Shown: positions 55,507 to 64,000 of the stretch, one piece after another
How the letters are laid out: every line of letters begins with the position of its first letter
How positions within the stretch are numbered: position 1 is the stretch's first letter
NCBI RefSeq assembly: GCF_003970915.1
Contig: NZ_RXOF01000025.1
Location: 1 to 64,000, forward strand
Source: Hymenobacter gummosus
GTDB lineage: Bacteria; Bacteroidota; Bacteroidia; Cytophagales; Hymenobacteraceae
Direction: 5' to 3'
Length of the DNA stretch: 64,000 nucleotides
Notes under the pieces: generated by a model
The model's database searches: none
What the model was told of the DNA's origin: nothing
Seen by the model: only the letters and a program-made list of their open reading frames with translations
Program-made: the position numbers and the translations under genes

Positions 55507-57576
55507 TCAGCGGGCAAACAGGGCCTGCAGCTGCTCGGCTTCCAGCATCACCAGGGTGCGCTGCCCATCGGGGGTGTAGCCGGGCGTCTGGCAGGCGAAC
55601 AGGCGGTCGACCAGGGCCGTCATTTCCAGCTCGCTCAGGCGGGCGGCCCCGCCGGCGGCCACGCGCCGGGCCAGGGCCCGGGCCAGCTGCTCGCGCCGGT
55701 CGAGGCGGGCGCGGCCCACGGGCATGCGAAACTGCTCCAGCAGGCCCTCCAGCAGCTCTTTTTCGTTGCTACGGTGGGGCACGTCGGCCGGCAGGCCCTC
55801 CACCACGATGGTGTTCGGCCCGAACTCCTGGAAGCGGAAGCCCAGGGCCTGCAGCTCGGCGGTGACTTCGCGCAGCACCACGAAATCGGTGGGCGTGAAC
55901 GAGACGGTGCGCGGAAACAGCAGGGTCTGGGAGCTGCTGTTTTCCTGGGCCAGGGTGCGCTGGTACTGCTCGTAGAGAATCCGCTCCCGGGCGGCCACGT
56001 GGTCGATGAGCATCAAGCCCGACTTCACCGGCACCAGCACGTACTGCTGCACCTGCACGGCGCGGCGGCCCGGCACGGCGGCTTCGCCCGGGCTGCTGCC
56101 GGCGCTCAGCGGGGCGCTGCTGTGCGTCAGGGGCAGCTCGGGGGCCGGGGCGGCGGCCGCTACGTTCGGGGCGGTGGGCAGCAGCGGCACGGCGGTTTCC
56201 GGGGCCGGAGCGGCGGGCAGCACTGGCACCAGGGGCACGGCCTCGGGCTGGGCTTCGGGTGCTTCGGCTTCGAGGTCGTCGAGGGCGCCGGGCTGGCTCA
56301 GGGAGCGGTAGAAGTCTTCTAGCGCCTGCCGGGCCTGCTCGGTGGGGCGCGGCGTGAGCGGCTTCTCGTCGGCCGGGCGGGCCGCGCTGCCGCTGCGGGG
56401 CGGGCGGGCGGGCGTAGCCGCCGCGGCCATAGCCGCGGCCAGGGCCCCACCCTCGCGGCCCCGGTCCAGGTCGAGGTTGATGGGCCGGGCGTCGGCCTGG
56501 TCGTCGAAGTCGGAGCGCGAAGCGGTGCGCATGCCGGCCAGCGGGGCGAAGTTCACGTCACTCTCAAAGTCGAGCGAGGGGGCCATGTTGTGCAGCCCCA
56601 GAGCCTGCTTCACGGCGGCGCGCATGATGGCGTACACAGTTTTCTCGTCCTCGAACTTGATTTCCGTCTTCGTCGGGTGTACGTTGATGTCGATGGCCTT
56701 GGGGTCCAGCTCCAGGAAGAGCACGTAGAACGGGTGCGTCTCCTTGGGCAGCAGGCCCTCGTAGGCGGCCAGCACGGCGTGGTTCAGGTAGGCCGAGCGG
56801 ATAAAGCGGCCGTTGACGAAGAAAAACTGGTCGCCGCGGCTTTTCTTGGCCGAAGCGGGCTTGCCGATGTAGCCCTTCACCGAGATGAACGGCGTGACTT
56901 CCTCCACCAAAGCCAGCTGCTCCTTATACGAGTTGCCCAGCAGCTGCACCACCCGCTGGCTGAGCTTGCCGGCGGGCAGGTTGAACACCTCCAAATCGTT
57001 CTGGTACAAGGAGAAGCTGATACTCGACTTCGACAGGGCCACGTGCTGAAACTCGTCGAGAATGTGGCGCATCTCCACCGCGTTGCTCTTGAGGAAGTTG
57101 CGGCGGGCCGGCACGTTGTAGAACAGGTTCTTGACGCTGATGCTGGTGCCGTCGGGCGCGGCGGTGGGCTGCTGCTTCACCACCTGCGAGCCTTCCACCA
57201 GTATCTGCGTGCCGGTGTCCTGCTGGCGCAGCTTGGTTTTGATTTCTACCTGCGCCACGGCCGCAATGGAGGCCAGCGCCTCGCCGCGGAAGCCCAGGGT
57301 GCGAATCTTGAACAGGTCCTCGGTCGTGCGAATCTTGCTGGTGGCGTGGCGCTCCAGGCTCATGCGTGCGTCGGTGGCCGACATGCCCGAGCCGTTGTCG
57401 ACAACCTGCACCAGCTGCTTGCCGGCTTCCTTGACAATCAGCTTGATCTGGGTGGCGCCCGCGTCGACGGCGTTTTCCAGCAGCTCCTTCACCACCGAGG
57501 CCGGGCGCTGCACGACTTCGCCGGCGGCAATCTGGTTGGCAAGGTATTCGGGCAGCAGTTGAATGATATCGGACAT
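55507..57576 (-). CDS. mutL: DNA mismatch repair endonuclease MutL
   Basis: A 689-residue MutL. The GHKL ATPase domain has LPEYLANQIAAGEVVQRPAS, KELLENAVDAGAT, VVDNGSGM and RHATSKI-TLGFRGEALASIAA at residues 7-110. A 250-residue Ala/Pro-rich linker (about 345-490) follows, then the dimerisation/endonuclease-type C-terminal domain with YVLVPVKSGLMLIDHVAARE, and CQTPGYTPDGQRTLVMLEAE at the end. The metal motif DQHA(x)2E(x)4E is replaced by DHVAARERILYE, with the zinc-type CP(H)GRP not clear, so nuclease activity is uncertain. MutL links MutS to strand removal. It lies between palindrome H and the divergent upstream of the rhomboids. Confidence 0.93.
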   Translation of the reverse strand: MSDIIQLLPEYLANQIAAGEVVQRPASVVKELLENAVDAGATQIKLIVKEAGKQLVQVVDNGSGMSATDARMSLERHATSKIRTTEDLFKIRTLGFRGEALASIAAVAQVEIKTKLRQQDTGTQILVEGSQVVKQQPTAAPDGTSISVKNLFYNVPARRNFLKSNAVEMRHILDEFQHVALSKSSISFSLYQNDLEVFNLPAGKLSQRVVQLLGNSYKEQLALVEEVTPFISVKGYIGKPASAKKSRGDQFFFVNGRFIRSAYLNHAVLAAYEGLLPKETHPFYVLFLELDPKAIDINVHPTKTEIKFEDEKTVYAIMRAAVKQALGLHNMAPSLDFESDVNFAPLAGMRTASRSDFDDQADARPINLDLDRGREGGALAAAMAAAATPARPPRSGSAARPADEKPLTPRPTEQARQALEDFYRSLSQPGALDDLEAEAPEAQPEAVPLVPVLPAAPAPETAVPLLPTAPNVAAAAPAPELPLTHSSAPLSAGSSPGEAAVPGRRAVQVQQYVLVPVKSGLMLIDHVAARERILYEQYQRTLAQENSSSQTLLFPRTVSFTPTDFVVLREVTAELQALGFRFQEFGPNTIVVEGLPADVPHRSNEKELLEGLLEQFRMPVGRARLDRREQLARALARRVAAGGAARLSELEMTALVDRLFACQTPGYTPDGQRTLVMLEAEQLQALFAR

Positions 57577-58148
57577 AGCAGCACACGAACCGCCGGGGGG
57601 GCGGCGTTTGTTTTCAGGGAGGGCAAAGGTACGGCAGCCGGCCGGGCCTTGCTGCTATATAGCCCCGAATGCAGTACCCAGGGTTGAGCCAAAAAGAACG
57701 TCATGTCGAGCTTGTCGAGACATCTCGCTGGATAGTAATTTCTTCTTTGGACGAGAAGAATGCTACCTCGCGTCAGCACGCGAGATGTCTCGACAAGCTC
57801 GACATGACGGCCTGATGAGCCTTCATAAGGCTACATAGCACTTTGCCTATAACCGACTTCAAACATTCCCGGAACCTGCTAATGGGCGGAACTGCCAACC
57901 CGCCCGGACTGTACTGGAACAGACTTTGCATCCATCCCGCGCGGGAAATAATGCGTAAGTTTGTGGTCAGCTTTTGCTTGCGGGATTATGCCCGTAGCTG
58001 AGCCGGCCGCCGTCTTCCGGGCTTCGGCCGGTTATTTCCGCTCTGCCTGGCAGCGCCCTTCCCCGGTGGCTTCGGCCCCCGCCGAAGGGCGTCGGCGCAG
58101 GCAGCGGAGTTGACCAGATTACTCATACGCGACACGACTCAGAGGCCA
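57577..58148. other. Gene-free stretch with palindrome H
   Basis: Divergent region between mutL and the GH3 gene. 57699-57809 is palindrome H. The rest contains TAAGTTTG at 57956-57963, which matches TAnnTTTG, but no TTTG lies at the right distance. A hairpin-prone GCCGGCCG-CTTCCGGGC run is near 58000. No gene is seen. Confidence 0.55.
57699..57809. repeat. Palindromic element H (family 1, CATGTCG type)
   Basis: Arms 57699-57728 and 57780-57809 are a perfect 30-bp inverted repeat. Inside the arm, GAGCTTGTCGA replaces GAGCGCAGCGA, but the ATGTC/GACAT inner stem is kept. The centre has GGATAGTAATTTCTTC and ends CGTCAGCAC, related to A and G. Confidence 0.95.
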
Positions 58149-61124
<2,976 letters not shown>

Positions 61125-61199
61125 GCCCGCCTAAATAGCATTGGTTGACTTGAGGGGAAGCATTTCTATGTGGTGTGGAACAAGCAACCCCTTGACCGG

Positions 61200-61235
61200 C
61201 GCGTCGTCCTCTGACCAAGGACGGCGCGTTTTTTT
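61200..61235 (+). terminator. Terminator after the GH3 gene
   Basis: CGCGTCGTCC (61200-61209) pairs with GGACGGCGCG (61219-61228, one G-T pair) and runs into T7 (61229-61235). It is 75 bp after the stop. Confidence 0.85.
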
Positions 61236-61268
61236 GTTGGGTACCGGTAAGGCCAGAACCAGCAGCAC

Positions 61269-61470
61269 GTCATCCTGAGGCGCAGCCGAAGGACCTTCCT
61301 CGCACCCTGCACTGACGCTCATATCAATGTACCGGCACTTTGGCGGTTAGACTGTTGCACATACTGGTCGTCGTCGAAAAGAACGTTGGCTCGTTGTTAT
61401 CAGCGGCGGTGCAGAGTGCGAGGAAGGTCCTTGACTACGTCGACCTCCGGTTCGCTGCGCTCAGGATGAC
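61269..61470. repeat. Palindromic element I (family 1, CATCCTG type, long)
   Basis: The left arm starts GTCATCCTGAGGCGCAGCCG at 61269, and the right arm ends at 61470 with its complement. Both contain AAGGACCTTCCTCGCACC-type continuation, but the right arm has the insertion TGACTACGTCGACCTCCGG that appears (reversed) in element B. The centre GACGCTCATATCAATGT resembles that of element C. Confidence 0.88.
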
Positions 61471-61606
61471 CGACGTTACCCAACCCAACGCCAGATTACG
61501 TATCCATTAAGCCCGACATATTTTTCGGGCTTTGCCCAACTTGCCGGCCGCTGCCCGGTTTAGCAGCAAACCCCTCTTTCTCCTCTCCCAGCCGCCCCAC
61601 CCGCAT

Positions 61607-62746
61607 ATGAACATCGGCATTGTCTGCTACCCTACTTTCGGCGGCTCGGGCGTCGTAGCCACCGAATTGGGCAAAGCCCTGGCGCAGAAGGGCCACCGCG
61701 TGCACTTCATCACCTACAGCCAGCCGGTGCGGCTGAATTTCGTCAACGAAAACCTCTTCTACCACGAGGTGTTCGTGCCCTCCTACCCGCTGTTCCAGTT
61801 TCCGCCCTACGAGCTGGCGCTGGCCTCGAAGATGGTCGACATCGTGCAGAACGAGAAGCTGGACGTGCTGCACGTGCACTACGCCATTCCGCACGCCTCG
61901 GCCGCGTACATGGCCAAGCAGATTCTGCGCACCAAGGGCATCAACATCCCGGTCATTACCACCCTGCACGGCACCGACATTACGCTGGTGGGCAAGGACG
62001 CCTCGTTTGAGCCGGTCGTGACGTTCAGCATCAACCAGTCCGACGCGGTGACCTCCGTGTCGGCCGACCTCAAGCGCGAGACGTACGAGTACTTCGCCGT
62101 CGAAAAGGACATCGAGGTCATTCCGAACTTCATCAACTTGGAGCGGTTCAAGAAGCAGCCCAAAGAGCATTTCCGGGCCGCCATTGCCCCCGAAGGCGAA
62201 AAGCTGCTGATCCACACCTCGAACTTCCGCTCGGTGAAGCGCGTCGACGACGTGGTGCGCATCTTCGACGGGGTGCGCCAGCAGATGCCGGCCAAGCTGC
62301 TGCTCGTCGGCGACGGGCCCGACCGCCCGCGCATCGAAAAGCTGTGCCGGGAACTGGGCCTCTTGAGCAACGACGTACGCTTCCTGGGCAAGCTCGAGGC
62401 CGTGGAGGAAGTGCTGAGCGTGTCGGACCTGTTTCTGATGCCCTCCGAGAAGGAAAGCTTCGGCCTGGCGGCCCTGGAGGCCATGTCCTGCGAGGTACCG
62501 GTCATCAGCACCGACGCCGGCGGTATTCCGGAGCTGAACGTGGACGGTGTCACTGGCTTCGTCAGCCGCGTCGGCGACGTGGACGACATGGTCAAGAACT
62601 CCCTTACCGTGCTGGCCGACGAGAACCTGGCCCGCTTCAAAGCCGCCTCCCGGGCCCGCGCCGAGGAATTTGCGGTGGAGAAAATTCTCCCGCTCTACGA
62701 GGCCTGCTACCAGCGCGCCATCGACGCGGTTATGGCCGGCGTGTAG
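61607..62746 (+). CDS. bshA: N-acetyl-alpha-D-glucosaminyl L-malate synthase BshA
   Basis: A 379-residue GT4 glycosyltransferase that joins UDP-GlcNAc to L-malate, the first step of bacillithiol synthesis. It starts MNIGIVCYPTFGGSGVVATE (the BshA-specific opening), then VHFITYSQP, DVLHVHYAIPHASAAYMAKQ, TTLHGTDITLVGKD, and VIPNFINLERFKK. The GT-B donor motifs are LLIHTSNFRSVKRVDDVVRI, and ESFGLAALEAMSCEVPVIST (the ExxxxxxxE motif). The start at 61607 fits the family and excludes a 25-codon upstream extension. No bshB or bshC lies beside it in this window. It is followed by a convergent small membrane protein gene. Confidence 0.93.
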   Translation: MNIGIVCYPTFGGSGVVATELGKALAQKGHRVHFITYSQPVRLNFVNENLFYHEVFVPSYPLFQFPPYELALASKMVDIVQNEKLDVLHVHYAIPHASAAYMAKQILRTKGINIPVITTLHGTDITLVGKDASFEPVVTFSINQSDAVTSVSADLKRETYEYFAVEKDIEVIPNFINLERFKKQPKEHFRAAIAPEGEKLLIHTSNFRSVKRVDDVVRIFDGVRQQMPAKLLLVGDGPDRPRIEKLCRELGLLSNDVRFLGKLEAVEEVLSVSDLFLMPSEKESFGLAALEAMSCEVPVISTDAGGIPELNVDGVTGFVSRVGDVDDMVKNSLTVLADENLARFKAASRARAEEFAVEKILPLYEACYQRAIDAVMAGV

Positions 62747-62752
62747 GCCGCC

Positions 62753-63133
62753 TTATTCTTGCGGGGTATCCTGGTCGTCGCGGCTTGAATAGTCCAGGTA
62801 CCAGGCGCCGAAAAGGTTCGACAACACCAGCAGCACCAGGAAGCCGGTGCCACTCGCCGCCTTCAGCAGCAGCAGCGTCGCCCCGCCGAGCACGTGGCCC
62901 AGCGCTGCCCCCTGCACGCAGCGCGAGAGGCGGGCGTGTTCGTCGTTGATGCTCAGAAAAACATACGCTACCATACCGGCGGCCACCGGCAGGCCAAAAA
63001 CCACGAACAAGCCCATAAACAGCGCGCCCCAGATGCCTTCGCCGCAGTTCTTGCAGCTTTCGGCGTGAGCAGGTAGCGCGGCTAGCTCCAGCAGGAGCCC
63101 CAACGCCGCAAGCGGTAAGAGTCGACGGAACAT
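62753..63133 (-). CDS. Small exported membrane protein of unknown function
   Basis: A 126-residue protein: signal peptide MFRRLLPLAALGLLLELAAL to about residue 24, then a Cys pair ESCKNCGEGIWG, and three hydrophobic segments (LFMGLFVVFGLPVAAGMVAYVF, ALGHVLGGATLLLL, and FLVLLVLSNLFGAWYLD), ending in an acidic tail. A CxxC just after the signal may form a disulfide or bind metal or haem. The family is not recognised. It is convergent with bshA, stops 7 bp apart. Confidence 0.65.
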   Translation of the reverse strand: MFRRLLPLAALGLLLELAALPAHAESCKNCGEGIWGALFMGLFVVFGLPVAAGMVAYVFLSINDEHARLSRCVQGAALGHVLGGATLLLLKAASGTGFLVLLVLSNLFGAWYLDYSSRDDQDTPQE

Positions 63134-63278
63134 AGGTGCTCGAAGGATAATAACAGGCCGGATGTCCGTCGGTCGGCTAACTACCGGCCAACGGACGTTT
63201 TTTCTGGTCCGCTAACCTGGCAGGACCGCGCCGCCGACTTATCGGCAGCAAGCAGAGAATAACCCGCCTGCGCAGCGC

Positions 63279-63812
63279 CTAGAACAGCCCGACGGCCTCG
63301 CGCTTCACCGCTTCGATGGCGGCGCTGGTGGGGTCGGCTTCGTCGGTGAGCAGGGCTTCGAGCACGCGCTTGGCCAGCTCGGTGCCGCGGGCCTGCTGCT
63401 GGTTGGGCAGGGTCTGGTAGGCCTTGTTGATGAGCGTGACGATGCTTTCCTTGGCCTGGCGCACCTGCGTCCAGGCGTCGGGGCTCATGTAGAGTTGCTG
63501 GGAGAGGTTGTGCTCGTACTCGGCCCGGATTTCCTGGATGAGCAGGCGGTGGTACTCAGGGGCGGTCTGGCCGGCGGAGCTCAGGCGCACCAGCAGGTTG
63601 TTGGGCGTAATGCGCTCCAGCAGCAGGATAACCCGCTCGTAGGCCTGCAGGCGCAGCGGCAGCGTGGTTTTGGAGCTTTCCAGGCGCAGCTCGATCAGGC
63701 GGCGCTGCTGCTCCTTCTCCAGGTACTGCTGAATGAGGTAGTAGACGGTACCGGCCACGATGAGGGCCGGCAGGGTGATTTTGAGCAGATCGATGAGCAG
63801 GGCGGAATCCAT
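63279..63812 (-). CDS. Membrane-anchored helical protein of unknown function
   Basis: A 177-residue protein with one N-terminal membrane helix (LLKITLPALIVAGTVYYLIQQ, residues about 9-29). A long helical domain follows: QQRRLIELRLESSKTTLPLR, QAYERVILLLERITPNNLL, then LLIQEIRAEYEHNLSQQLYM and QARGTELAKRVLEALL. The 'LRLQAYERVILLLERI.P..L' core is familiar from conserved Bacteroidota hypotheticals, but no function is known. The protein would be anchored to the inner membrane with the helices in the cytoplasm. TATCTTTG on the minus strand (63914-63907) may be its -7 box. Confidence 0.7.
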   Translation of the reverse strand: MDSALLIDLLKITLPALIVAGTVYYLIQQYLEKEQQRRLIELRLESSKTTLPLRLQAYERVILLLERITPNNLLVRLSSAGQTAPEYHRLLIQEIRAEYEHNLSQQLYMSPDAWTQVRQAKESIVTLINKAYQTLPNQQQARGTELAKRVLEALLTDEADPTSAAIEAVKREAVGLF

Positions 63813-63977
63813 GCGGGACAGTAGGGCGCACCATTTCGAAAGCAGGCGCGCGAGAATTAAACAAAACCGGCGAAAACGGGTAATACACCCAGCCCGCGGC
63901 GGCCGGCAAAGATATACGTGAACCGGACGCGGCGGGCTACTGTTACGGGAATGATACGGCGAATAGCGACCGGGCAG

Positions 63978-63985
63978 TATCTTTG
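63978..63985 (+). promoter_or_regulatory. Bacteroidota-type -7 box at the right window edge
   Basis: TATCTTTG at 63978-63985 fits TAnnTTTG. It would drive a rightward gene starting beyond the window. A second copy facing left (63914-63907) would serve the 63812 gene, so the two may be a divergent promoter pair. Confidence 0.4.
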
Positions 63986-64000
63986 TCGTCCGGGCCGCCA

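Larger units (their letters stand above)
61125..61606. other. Gene-free stretch with terminator and palindrome I
   Basis: No gene. 61200-61235 is a terminator and 61269-61470 is palindromic element I. The last 130 bases contain the bshA leader with no obvious repeat. Confidence 0.65.

Noticed and set aside
57925-57963. Full promoter (TTTG plus TAAGTTTG) before the GH3 gene
   Set aside because: The -7 box fits, but the only TTTG is 27 bases away rather than 17-23, so the pair is not convincing.

Overview
The window reads as chromosomal DNA of a high-GC member of the Bacteroidota, most like Hymenobacter and its relatives (Cytophagales). The grounds are: a 1,517-residue secreted protein ending in a type IX secretion (T9SS) type A sorting domain; a DUF4835/PorD-type protein; the gene order bamD, rpoZ, coaC, coaB, porD-like, recN; a GH3 glycosidase fused to a beta-lactamase-like domain; bacillithiol BshA; promoters of the TAnnTTTG type; and many CarboxypepD_reg-type proteins. 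No rRNA, tRNA, CRISPR array or prophage was seen.

Layout. 1-2,025: the cut end of an IS5-family transposase, an alpha/beta hydrolase, an ABM monooxygenase, and a GIY-YIG nuclease gene bracketed by large palindromes. 2,095-12,342: an MsbA-like ABC exporter, an AT-rich secreted orphan, several lipoproteins and hypotheticals, an orphan barstar, creatininase, SDR, DUF1801 and YiaA/B proteins, with two dense hairpin clusters between genes. 12,417-19,385: tail-specific protease, NAD-kinase-like protein, SPFH protein, zinc-ribbon protein and metallophosphoesterase. 19,718-25,005: small hypotheticals, three tandem CarboxypepD_reg proteins (the middle one broken by an in-frame stop) and a flavoprotein. 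25,626-30,179: a fibronectin-III-rich T9SS surface protein. 30,307-36,541: a nucleotidyltransferase-like/radical SAM pair, TPR histidine kinase, 2-hydroxyacid dehydrogenase and arylamine N-acetyltransferase. 36,747-44,162: Kazal lipoprotein, FabI, a second palindrome-GIY-YIG-palindrome unit, RecN, and the porD-like/coaB/coaC/rpoZ/bamD block. 44,543-53,487: DUF5694-like, OstA-like, GDPD, TilS, Mdh, Uma2, macro-domain and AlkD proteins. 53,536-63,812: two adjacent rhomboids, MutL, GH3-beta-lactamase fusion, BshA and two small membrane proteins.

The most unusual signal is not a single gene. It is a family of long inverted repeats (arms starting GTCATGCAG, GTCATGTCG or GTCATCCTG). Each arm can fold into its own hairpin, and the inner stem covaries between copies. 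Two of nine copies or pairs tightly flank two divergent GIY-YIG nuclease genes, and one copy sits exactly between the CoaC and CoaB coding parts. This looks like a palindrome/nuclease mobile system analogous in layout to REP/RAYT. A second family (two copies of about 180 bp, cloverleaf-like) also shows compensatory stem changes.

Most gene starts were chosen at the ATG (occasionally GTG) that begins a signal peptide or conserved domain. Functions are inferred by motif recognition only; no database search was run.
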